Assembly: GCA_011032825.1 (NCBI GenBank)
Contig: JAADJZ010000033.1
Span: 124,001-188,000 of the forward strand
Direction: 5' to 3'
From: Massariosphaeria phaeospora
Taxonomy: Eukaryota > Ascomycota > Dothideomycetes > Pleosporales
Length of the DNA: 64,000 bases
Positions 55,190-64,000 of the stretch are shown here, in pieces. The notes beneath the pieces were generated by a model that was not told the origin of the DNA, did no database searches, and was given only the letters and a program-made list of their open reading frames with translations. The stretch's first letter is position 1. The number at the start of each line of letters is the position of its first letter. Made by a program: the position numbers and the translations under genes.

Positions 55190-56069
55190 TTAAAAAAAAT
55201 TCCAGACGTCATAACCATGGTCGTCCTGGCCCTCGTCGCCGTGATGTTCACCGCCGACGCCATGGCCAAGTCTGGTAGAGGGCTCCGTTGGCCAACCATC
55301 CTGCTGCTTGAGCACCATATGATCCACAAGATACGTGTAACCGTCGCTCTCGTGGGCGAAAGTACACGTTCCATCCTTGCACTCGCCTTTTCTGAAGTTC
55401 TTGCATTTGACCCGCTTACACGACCTTTTTTTGTTCCGGATGATACAGTTGGTGCAGGGGGTTTGGCCATCACACGCCCATTTCTTGATGTAGCACTGGG
55501 TGCATTGTACGATCGCTGGGGTTTTCGGTTTCTTCAGAGGATGGGCCGCGGAACTGGAGGGTCAGCATTAGGCACGATTTGCACCTTTAGAACTGGAATG
55601 CTTACTCAGGCTTATCAGCTTTGCGCTTACGCTTCTTCGATTCAACACCGGACTTTGTTGACACACATGGACTCGCGAGTTGCTCCAACTCTTGTTCGTC
55701 GAGGATATCCCTTGCCTGACTCTGGATGTGTGTAGCCAGTATCTGGTTCTTGCGTCTCGTAGCTTCCTGCAGTTTGAAGTTGAGGTCCCGATTGGCGTCC
55801 TGAAGCCCTTCGTTCGTTTCGCGGAGCTGTTTGATGAGTGGGGATTGGCTCTCGCTCATTCGGATGCAGTAGGATTTGTCCACCTCCGCCTTCTCAGCAC
55901 GTTGGGATGCGAGGGTCGCATTCTTTTCCGCAATCTGGGCGCGCTGGGTCGCGATGGTCAAAAGCTTCTCCGTTGTCGCGAGCCGCTGGGTAGTGACAGC
56001 CAATGCCTCCACGAGCTCTACGATCCGAGTGGAGGGGCCGCTAGTGGGCTCACTATCTAGAAACGTCAT
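55190..56069 (-). CDS. Coiled-coil protein with Zn2Cys6-like and CCCH modules (copy A)
   Basis: Exon 1 56069-55606 and exon 2 55553-55190 (52-nt intron, GTAAGC/CAG) give 275 aa. Residues about 15-110 are a long coiled coil (VEALAVTTQRLATTEKLLTI and following heptads). A basic nuclear-signal-like run follows (ESKKRKRKADK). After the intron comes a Cys-rich region: VQCTQCYIKKWACDGQTPCT then NCIIRNKKRSCKR, spacing C-x2-C-x6-C-x5-C-x2-C-x8-C, within the range of fungal Zn2Cys6 clusters. Directly after it is VKCKNFRKGECKDGTCTFAH, a CCCH finger (C-x7-C-x4-C-x3-H). The tail is Gly/His/Asp-rich. DNA or RNA binding is inferred from the fingers only. A paralogue lies two genes upstream (57774-58436), with a DUF427 gene between. 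Upstream exons cannot be excluded. Confidence 0.78.
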
Positions 56070-56668
56070 GGTGGGCGCTCATATGAGTGGATGTTCGACC
56101 GTGAGGAGTTAAGGTAAGCCTATCTTGCAGACCAAAAGTGCGTGAGTGGCTTACGTAAGTGATATCGCGCCAGCGAGGCCGATGAAAGCTGCTCGAAAGT
56201 CGCACGCGACTGCGGTTCCCACAGAGACAAACGGATGACACTAGCCTTGCTTCAGTTAAACAACTCATGGACGTCACTCGAAACACCCCTACCCATCGAA
56301 TTTTCGAGTCAATCAACCGACGAACTATTTGCACGGAGTCATCTCTCAACATTTGCGGCCGTCATCAACACGGGCGAGATTTGGTTTGGCATGATGCCTC
56401 AGGCGACAGAAAGCGAACGCCGATGGTTCGGATTTCCGGATCGATATCTGTAGCTAGCATATGAATCGATGTCTGGACGGATACTCGATACTACCTACTT
56501 AGTATCCACTGTTAGCGTATTGTACCTGTCTTCATCTATCTTCATGGCTTGATCTCGTTCTATCGCTGGCTTCATATAGCTTGCGTTTCCATGTGTAAAA
56601 TTCGACTGTAAGTAGAGGCTGGTTGCAAAACCCTCGGGAAGTCCTCCCAGGTCGTCGGGATAGATAGC
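56070..56668. other. Intergenic region
   Basis: About 600 bp between the zinc-module gene and the DUF427 gene; presumed promoter of the former. No other feature is seen. Confidence 0.45.
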
Positions 56669-57540
56669 CTATCTCTGCTCTTGCACGCCATCCACCCACA
56701 CATCGACTTTCTCATTATAGAAACAGAGATGACCCACGATGGCCCCACTCTCCGAAGTGGGATACACATAATACCATACTAGATCCTTGTACTCTTTCCC
56801 GTTGATGGTTACATGGTAGTAATTGGCCTTGCCCTTGTATGGACATAATGTCTCCGTATCGCTCTTCGTCAAATATTCCCACTTGACGCTAGTAGGCGGC
56901 AGATAGAACCGTGTTCGGAGGGACGTCTCCAGGAGGAAAAGTGAATACGGGGTTTCAGCGAGCGTGACACCTTCGAGCGCAATCTTTATGGGCCGAGACG
57001 AGTTGAGGATGTCGATGCGCTTGTATGGGTCCTTCGGGTGCTGGTAGATGGGCACGTCTTCTTCGAACCATTGGTCTAGTTCTTTGAAATCTATCTTCAC
57101 TAGGTCTTTCAGAGAGCCGACGTTGAATATTACGACTCGTTGAGTGCTCCGGTCTCCAACGGATAACTGGCCGAGATGCGCGGCGCCGTTCGTGCCGTCG
57201 ACTTCGGTTTCTTTGGTGAGGTTCGCCTCAGAGGTGAAACTTGTGGTGGGGACATAAAACCTTGGATAGTCAGATACGAGATTGTGGAGCGCAAACAAGT
57301 CGGGCCGTACTGAGGGTAGTAGGGATGCTCCCAAACATGATACGCTCCGATGGTGTCGAACGCATATTTGCCATTGAGAAGGCCTCTGACCCGACGCGGT
57401 GTCGGCTGGTACTTGTGAGGGCCCTCAGATGTGAGCTTCTGAGCTAGTTTGACTAGACTAATTCACGGTGAGATTGTAGTAACCAGATTTACCTCAGCAG
57501 GCAGATTGGGGGCGGAGACATACTCGCTGGTATCGGTCAT
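56669..57540 (-). CDS. DUF427-domain protein
   Basis: DUF427 proteins (PF04248) are small beta-rich proteins of unknown function found in bacteria and fungi. Exons 57540-57493, 57438-57311 and 57260-56669; introns of 54 and 50 nt; 255 aa. The first half has VRGLLNGKYAFDTIGAYHVW then EHPYYPQFYVPTTSF across intron 2. The second half holds the hallmark FYLPPTSVKWEYLTKSDTET, CPYKGKANYYHVTINGKEYK, LVWYYVYPTSESGAIVGHLC and FYNEKVDVWVDG. Two related halves, as in longer fungal members, are likely. The ATG at 57540 (MTDTSEYVSAPNLPAE) is preferred over one 52 codons upstream, which would add unrelated sequence. It sits between two zinc-module paralogues on the same strand. Confidence 0.88.
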
Positions 57541-57773
57541 GTTGCAACAGATGAAGAAAACGCCTGATGAGCCTGGGTTTCGGTGTAGGAGGTTATCCAA
57601 GAACGTATGATGAAGAGCAGCTGTGATGGTGTTTATTGAACGATGATGTGGAGTCCTGCATGGAGGCAACCATACGCGATGGTGCGCATTTGTCATCCGA
57701 ACTTTAACGTAAACGGAATAGCTCTAGCCCCGCTTCCCTCCTCCCTCCCCTCCCCCCTTTCACCCCCTCCGCT

Positions 57774-58436
57774 CTACTTCTTAGTGACATACGGGTAACT
57801 ATCTTCTTCATGAGCCCGAGTGCACCTTGATCGTTTCGGACATGTACCCTTCGCAAAATTTGGGCATTTCCTTCGTTTGCACTGCCTCCATTTACACCCA
57901 AGTCGATGCACGGGCGGCACGGACTGGCCCTCTCGCACTTCCGACCCGGGTTGGCGTGGCACTGCGTGCAGACGACAAGCCTGGCGTGCCTAGAACCCGG
58001 TGGATTCTGTATGAGGCCTTTGTAGCGGCGGTTCTCGTGAGGGTCGGCGGGCTTGGGTGGAGGGTGAGAGTCGGCAGGTCTAGGTGGCGATATTGCGTTA
58101 GTAGGTGAATAAGAACATCTCGAGAGGGAATAGAGGGTAGGTAACTTACCCAGCTTGCGGCACCTCATCGTCGTCGTCCTCGCCGTTGTCGTCGTCATCG
58201 TCGTCATCGTCGTCACCCTCGTCGCCGTCGCCGTCGCCGTTGTCGTTGTTGTTGTTGTCGTCGTCTTCCTCGTTGATCTCTCCCTCCTCCATTTCCATGT
58301 CTATGTCCGCGTCCGCGTCCGCGTCCGTGGCCGCGAACGGGCGGAACGGCAGCGTAATGCTGCCCGGGGCTGCTTGACCGGCACGCTCGGGCGAGGCGAG
58401 CTGCGCGCGGGGGTTGCTGGGCGGGGTGGAGGTCAT
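57774..58436 (-). pseudogene. Zn2Cys6-like + CCCH protein, frameshifted (copy B)
   Basis: Exon 1 58436-58150 encodes a Pro-rich start (MTSTPPSNPRAQLASPERAG), then a long acidic Asp/Asn/Glu run with a DADADADIDMEMEEGE segment. Intron 58149-58080 (70 nt) has a CTAAC branch site and TAG end. Exon 2 starts at 58079 and reads VVCTQCHANPGRKCERASPC, then RPCIDLG. Near 57896-57900 the reading frame must change: the adjacent frame gives CKWRQCKRRKCPNFAKGTCP and KRSRCTRAHEEDSYPYVTKK to a stop at 57774. The two pieces together match copy A (KC-x-NF-x-KG-x-C, CT-x-AHE-x-D-x-Y). In the unshifted frame translation runs to 57704 without the CCCH finger. So this is a one-base deletion (or two-base insertion), a sequence error, or a gene using a different end. 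Confidence 0.68.
58174..58275. repeat. Coding CGT/CAT trinucleotide repeat
   Basis: A GTC/GTT trinucleotide tract within copy B exon 1, encoding its Asp/Asn run on the minus strand. Confidence 0.9.
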
Positions 58437-58454
58437 GGCGGTGGTGGACGGACG

Positions 58455-58627
58455 TTAGGTAGGTAGGTAGGCAGGCAGGCAGGTAGGTAGGTAGGTAGGT
58501 AGGTAGGTAGGTGGGTGGGTGGGTAGGCAGGTAGGCAGGTATGTAGGCTGGTAGGTAGGTTGGTGAGAGGGGATAAGGTAGGAGAGTGGGTTTATATAGG
58601 TTGGCTGGCTGGCTGGCTGGCTGGCTG
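58455..58627. repeat. GGTA and GGCT tetranucleotide repeats
   Basis: GGTA with GGCA and GGTG variants fills 58455-58563, and a cleaner GGCT run fills 58602-58627. They lie in the 5' flank of copy B. Confidence 0.95.
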
Positions 58628-58643
58628 CGGCGGTTCTGTGTAG

Positions 58644-58808
58644 GTGAAGGTGGGATACAATATCAGCGGAAGGCGGGACATAATGCTAAGTGAAGGTGGA
58701 ATTCAATATCAAGTGTGGGTGGGACATAATATCTAGCTGAGTGAAGGTGAGACGCGTTGTAAAAGAAATGTTAGGACACGATGTCAGGTGAGGCGGGACG
58801 CGATGTCG
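58644..58808. repeat. Degenerate short tandem repeats (GTGAAGGTGGGA)
   Basis: Six or so copies of a roughly 23-46 bp unit built on GTGAAGGTGGGACA-ATATC. Variants start at about 58644, 58667, 58690, 58713 and 58740. Non-coding. Confidence 0.75.
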
Positions 58809-59123
58809 CGCATACATTCTTTGTTACAGTACAATACCCCAATCGCATATACCACCTTATATCTCAACCAACGACAGGCCCCATATGCTCAGAGGAGACG
58901 ATTCCACATTAAGTGCTACACCATTTCACAACGAAACGAGAGGCTCGTAGGAGTACACGAAAACTTTCTATTCAGCTCGTCTAGTGTTGTGACGAACGGT
59001 CGTCGCGAAGATACACCACGTTGTCAGCGCAGGTGTAATTTACCTAGCACCGGGCAATAATGCATCATTTTCCGCGATGTTCGCTCTGTGCCAAAGTCCT
59101 CATCTGCGTTCACCTCCAGCCCG

Positions 59124-59183
59124 CCGTGCGAAAAGTGGAGTCGTCGTGCGAAAAGTGGGGACGTCGTCCGAAAAGTGGAGACG
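59124..59183. repeat. Three 20-bp tandem repeats (GTGCGAAAAGTGG)
   Basis: The core GTGCGAAAAGTGG occurs at 59126 and 59146, and as GTCCGAAAAGTGG at 59166, with AGTCGTC or GACGTC linkers; the period is exactly 20. A hairpin-capable CTAGCGC/GCGCTAG pair follows at about 59251-59272, then TATATAG near 59297. Confidence 0.88.
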
Positions 59184-61483
59184 TTGCCCGCTTTCAAGGC
59201 GCTAAGCCTGTTGGGTCGGCCTCGGGGCTCGCTTATTTTTCGCTGAGTCACTAGCGCCAGACTCGCGCTAGGCCGCGCCGCCAGGTATATAGATCCTCCG
59301 CTCCATCCCCTCTACTTCCTTTTCCTCCATCTTCCTCTCTCATTGCTACCATCATGGTACCCTAGGTCTCATTTGAGTCTAGGCTTGTCCTCAACTCCTT
59401 CTGGACCCTTCTTCTTCTTTTGTCTTCTGACACCCTCCCTCCTCTTTCCCGCTTGTAAGTGTAGCGTCTGGTACGAAGTGCACAGGCAGCTTGCTTCGGG
59501 CCCAATTACCCGGACCTTGATATCTAGGGGTTGGGGTGCTAAGTTGGGGGTTCTAAATCCTTCTTTTGTCCTTCGTCTGGACTCCTCACATCTTCTACCT
59601 CTTTTCTCCTCCTCCACATTTTTTTTCATTGAGTTCCTTCCATATATGGATGGTCTTGAGGAAGGATAATCCAGTGTCTTGTATCTTTTTCGTTCAGCTT
59701 CTTCTATAATTCAAAGCCATAGTGCATTCTTACTTAACTCTACACCCTGAATAATAGTTCAAGTCCCTCGCCTATGCATGCAACCTAAAGCCTCTAACCA
59801 TCGTCTACAGACTAGAGTTGTTTCAAAGACAGCAGTGCTCTAGATCAGCCACCTAGCTGTCCCTGCATCTGGTCGAATGCGTTAAGGTTCACTTCACGCC
59901 TAACCTCTACGATATGCATCGCAAGACTACCCAATGCGTGAGTTGCGATATAACCTGTAGCCAGTCAGCATGATAAAAATAGACGAAAGCCTGCTGTCGC
60001 ATACAGTGCATCAACGAAACGCCTGGATCGTCTGCCTTGAACGTTAGGACCAGGAATCTGTTGCGCGGCATGAAAGCCACATCGCGACGAGGACAATTGG
60101 CAAGGTTCAGATTCAATCCACCAGCCCTGTACTTCTCAGCGCGAACTCATGACCGTGTAAATGGATGGGATGAACTGCGGGGATATAGTGACGACCAGCG
60201 CGCGTTACACTAGAGCCTGAGATCAATTGGTACATCCACTAGTCTTCTTTCGCGCTATCATTTGAGTCGTGTTTGTCGACCACCGACTGAGTATCAAAGG
60301 TCCTCTAGTCAGCCTCGGGGTTTCGGTTGAGAGAGATGTTCGAGAAGTTCAGCGACAACATCATGTAGATGTACTGGCGTCGCAGGCCACGTAGTTCACG
60401 CAATCATGGCGAGACGTGTCGAATTGGCCACTGGTTGCGACATTCTTGGATGTCCGACATGCTAGCGGAGGATCGAAACGACCTTTTTGCACGGCTCGTC
60501 ACGGCAAACGAGAGGGGAGTTGAGAGGAAGGCTATCGCATTCTGTAGAGCTGTTTTTGTAAACGACAAGGTCTGTCCGAGTGTGCGGGTTGCTCGCTTTG
60601 AGACTACCGCGCATACATTCCCCAGCAACTGGACATGTTCTACACCTGGCGTGCATTGCAGATGATCCACACGTACGCTCGAATCCTCAGCCTAGGATAA
60701 TGCCATCGACGCCGTCGCGGTCCGAGGGCTAAAGCTCCAGCTTTTCGACCTGCTAAGGTAGTACCAGTGGTGGTTTCCGCGCAATGGAGGGCGGACCTCG
60801 CGGGCGATGCCTCCGGGAAATTCATTCTCGTACCACGGCTGTTTCTCCGGGATGGCAGACTCGAGTTAGCACGCGTAGCCTAAGCGCCCACAAAGCCCTC
60901 TGGTGTTGGTAAAGCGATGGAAGGTTTCAGAGGCGAAGACGTGTCCGCTGGCAGGTACGTACTCATTAGGCATGAATATGGATGGATGTGAATGGCTAGC
61001 TGATGCTGATTGGTGCAGTCCTTCTTACTGAGTGAAATAGTTTGAAAGGGTGACAATACGCGCCTAGAAAGACATCATTTCGATGAGATGGTAGCTGAGT
61101 AGGTGCGCGCAAAACGATGCTCTGCTTTGGGACCGTGGCTCGTCGTGAGCGCGGATGTGATACCTGCCGCCCATCCACAAACAGAGTTACAGCGCAGCTA
61201 TTGCGGATCGAACATAATCGCCTACCCCTGGAATCGTTCTCCATCTGCGGATCCCTTCCAAATGAGGGACGGAAAAGCGACAATGTTGATGGGACGAGAA
61301 CGTGTCGCTGCGACTCCGCGGCACTTTTTGGCGCTAACCTCAAGACAGTAAGGCGCCATCGGCTCGGGAGGGGAACCAAAGGGCTTGCCGGCCCAGATCC
61401 CGCCGCTTTCAACATCACGTCAACATGGCTTCAACATGGCGAGCTGACCGTCCTCCACCATGATCATATCAATGAGGCACCAG

Positions 61484-61695
61484 CTTGATTCTCGTGTGTA
61501 TGCAGACGACGATGGTCGTGTGGCTGGCTACCCCTCTCCACACGTTTGCCACATTGGAGGCCCAGGCGATAGCGAGCCGACCCTCCACCACTTGGTTCTT
61601 GCGAGTATGCGGACGATAACGCTCGTGTGGCTGCATTTCCAGCTTGTCGTCTCTCCACACGCTTATCACATTGTAGGCCTAGACAATGGCGACGC
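61484..61695. repeat. 107-bp imperfect tandem duplication
   Basis: Unit 1 starts CTTGATTCTCGTGTGTATGC at 61484 and unit 2 CTTGGTTCTTGCGAGTATGC at 61591. Both go on through TCGTGTGGCTG, CTCTCCACACG and CACATT(G)(G/T)AGGC. Non-coding. Confidence 0.8.
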
Positions 61696-61896
61696 CTCCG
61701 GAGCCGAATTTCGAGCCAGGACAGACCCACGTTCATCCGAAGACTCACATGCCTTCAGCCAGCCTCTAAACTCAGCGCCTTGATCGTCAAGCGATGGCTC
61801 TCGCTGAAGATCTTGGCTTCGCAAGAACGGCCCGCTCTAGGTGCAATCACGTCTACAGGCAACGGGGTTCTCCACAGAGGCGATCGGAGTAGTGGG

Positions 61897-61903
61897 TATA
61901 AAG
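61897..61903 (+). promoter_or_regulatory. TATA box of tyrosinase gene
   Basis: TATAAAG lies about 110 bp before the ATG at 62008 and is a good match to a core TATA element. Role inferred from position. Confidence 0.5.
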
Positions 61904-62007
61904 AATCATAGGATTCCCTGCGAGGTTGAGTATGATCGGATAGACCCACCTTGTACCATTCATACATACCTTTCCTCCCCACGCTCGGAATCGAATTGTT
62001 CGCCATC

Positions 62008-64000
62008 ATGCCAGCTGAATATCCAAACAAAGTCAAGAAGCCAGTAGCTATCAATGGCTCGCCGGTTGATAACTAGCGTTATCTTCACCGCAAACTGTGC
62101 TTCTCATCTCCATGCCGATGCTGACATGATGCTCCAGACCGTCCTCCCGTCCGGCGGGAACTCCGGGACATGAAACGTAACCACCCGAAGGAGTGGACTC
62201 TGTTTCTTCTCGGGCTGGAAAAGTTCCAAAATACGGATGAGTCCCATCCGCTGTCATGGTTTCAGATCGCCGTTGAGTTGACGCAGCCCTCGCCTTTGTC
62301 CAACCGCTGATGAATCTGCAGGCATTCACGGTAGGCCGTACACTAACTGGCCGGTCCAAGATTGGCCAAAGGATGTCAGGGATAAGCTCAAAGATTATGT
62401 TCGACAGGCCGATCCGTCCATGAAAGACGCCTACCAATGGCAGGGGTTTTGCACCCATAGCTCCATCTTGTTTCTTCCATGGCACCGTCCGTACCTCGCC
62501 CTTTTTGAGGTATAGTTATGGTCCAACTTACGGCTTTGGAGAGACTGAACCTCGGCAGACTGAGCTTCGACGACACGTGAAAGATGCTGCCGAAGATTAT
62601 ACCGACGACGAGGGCCGAGCCGCATATATTGAAGCCGCAAAGTCGTTCCGTTTGCCATACTGGGACTGGGCTTTGCCTGCCGACAAGGACAACGGTGTGG
62701 TACCACGTGAGGCTCTCATAGATGCCAAACATAATATTGCATTTCCCAATAGTAGAGGGGTCAAGAAATTTGCGAGGAATCCTTTGGCCAGCTACAAATT
62801 TGGGAGTGAGGGTACCAAAGACCGCAACATCAACTTGGTCAGTATCTACACTTTATTTTGTTCAGAGGATCATCTCTCAATCTCCACATTACCGAGACAA
62901 GGTTGTTCGCCGATACCTTGGTAGCAGCCAACGAATTTACACTACAACCTCTCTGAAGGCATTATCTCATGTGCCGGATTCGACAAGGCTTTGTCACGGT
63001 AGATCCGACCATCTCTATATTGTCCAGAATCTCATACGCATACTATCTGCAGCACAAGTACAGAAACTGGATCAGCAGTAACTCATTATACTCGGCGGCG
63101 TGGCATTTTGCGGTTACTAACGTGATTATAGTATTCGAAAGTAAATGGAACCGTTCGATGGCCAAATGATGATGGTACCATGACTGATGAAGCTGGCATG
63201 AACAATAAATTGCTGTCGTTTCTGACGATGACTGAGCGCCTCAAATCTGCCCCAAACAACGGTAAGGTTTATGAGAAGGGTAAGAATCTGACTGAGAGAG
63301 TGCTCTACCTTCTCCAATCATATGACTCGTTCGGACCAATCAGTTCCAACTCGTTCATCAAACGAAATGAGGAATTCGAGAGTTGGGGCAGCCTTGAGGA
63401 TATTCACAACTCCATCCACAGTCTTGTTGGCACTGGAGGTCACATGAACTTTCAGGCCGTCGCAGCATTTGATCCTATATTTTGGCTTCATCACGCGTAA
63501 GTCTTATCACATCCTCTCGCAACCCTTGCTACCTATTGACTTGTCCTAGAAACATTGATCGCTTGTTTGCCATCTGGCAGGCCATCTGGGACAGGGACGG
63601 CAACGCTAAAGATAAATACGTCACAGAGCAGGATGCATGGCCGGGCAAAGGATCTGGGGGTACATTTTCCAATTCTTGGAAATCACACGATAGCATCGAC
63701 ACAAAGTTGACTCCTTTCACTCGATCCGAAGACGGCACCATGTGGACCTCTCGCGACATAAGGAAGACCAATACCTTCGGTTACGTCTATCCCGAGACTC
63801 AGTCTTGGCTCCATCCTACGACAGCAGATATCTTTCAGAAATTGAAGGACACATATCCGAACGCATCCCTGGCAAACAATATCAAGGCCGACAAAGACAA
63901 GGCCCTCAGGTCCCGTGCAAACACCTTTATGGCTCTTGAAGCTGCGCCCTTGAAGACTGCCGAGCTGATACAGATCGCGACTGCGGACACCAGCGATGCA
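62008..64000 (+). CDS. Tyrosinase (type-3 copper), partial at right edge
   Basis: Copper oxidase hydroxylating monophenols and oxidising diphenols to quinones, used in pigment formation. Probable exons: 62008-about 62068, 62138-about 62272, 62322-62509, 62559-62837, 63132-63496 and 63550 to the edge; the 3' end is missing. It starts [20 protein letters not shown]. Exon 2 has [20 protein letters not shown] and HPLSWFQIA, joining [10 protein letters not shown]. The CuA region includes [20 protein letters not shown] and later [12 protein letters not shown]. The CuB region is [19 protein letters not shown] and [20 protein letters not shown] (joined across the 53-nt intron), holding all expected CuB histidines. 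The intron 62838-63131 is 294 nt with TTACTAAC and TAG at its end. The first two 5' splice sites are irregular (see findings). No signal peptide is seen. Confidence 0.88.

Larger units (their letters stand above)
58809..62007. other. Gene-poor region left of tyrosinase
   Basis: About 3.2 kb with no gene I can support. It contains a 20-bp triplicated motif (59124-59183), a TATA element and CT-rich leader-like stretch (59290-59350), and a 107-bp duplication (61484-61695). Short open frames near 60.4-60.9 kb look weakly protein-like but carry no domain. Confidence 0.5.

Noticed and set aside
60369..60900. Weakly protein-like fragments on plus (for example RNDLFARLVTANERGVERKA)
   Set aside because: The pieces lie in different frames without credible introns and match no family I can name; possibly a decayed gene, but not supportable.

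Overview
The window reads as nuclear DNA of a filamentous ascomycete, probably a dothideomycete (inference). The genes carry short spliceosomal introns, mostly 44-110 nt. The gene set includes a HET-domain protein, Atg22-like transporter, fungal indoleamine 2,3-dioxygenase, tyrosinase, Fot1/pogo transposons and DUF7730-type proteins. Several nonsense codons fit CpA-to-TpA change, the signature of repeat-induced point mutation (RIP). I saw no rRNA, tRNA or CRISPR array. Exon joins were worked out by eye from splice signals, frame and family conservation.

Layout. 1-5.1 kb: no convincing gene, several simple repeats. 5.1-6.6 kb: mitoribosomal protein uL15m (-). 7.3-9.3 kb: HET gene broken by one Trp-to-TAG change. 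9.8-11.8 kb: Atg22-like transporter. 12.1-14.8 kb: MFAP1-type splicing factor and an RNA-ligase-fold protein (both -). 15.3-19.6 kb: two Fot1/pogo-type elements head to head, sharing one TA target dinucleotide. 20.2-27.3 kb: FAD monooxygenase, indoleamine dioxygenase, GTPBP1-like GTPase. 27.8-36.7 kb: three DUF7730-type proteins, secreted glycerophosphodiesterase, aldo/keto reductase and RidA-like protein. 37.2-40.7 kb: low-complexity protein, a 1-kb degenerate repeat block, serine hydrolase. 41.2-49.4 kb: GPI-type surface protein, zinc alcohol dehydrogenase, U-box cyclophilin (PPIL2/Cyp8) and a hypothetical protein. 50.2-52.5 kb: protein with an array of about 27-residue Pro/Gln/Tyr-rich repeats. 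55.2-58.4 kb: three minus-strand genes, a DUF427 protein between two paralogues that join a Zn2Cys6-like cluster to a CCCH finger; the outer copy looks frameshifted. 58.4-62 kb: repeat-rich and without a recognised gene. 62.0 kb to the right edge: tyrosinase, cut by the window end.

No biosynthetic cluster is evident. uL15m, MFAP1 and PPIL2 are housekeeping genes; the last two are both spliceosome-associated. The most unusual content is the paired zinc-module genes around DUF427, the abutting transposons with a TAG at the same Trp codon, the nonsense mutation in the HET hallmark motif, the RNA-ligase-fold gene, the repeat-array protein with a probable GC-AG intron, and irregular 5' splice sites in the tyrosinase.
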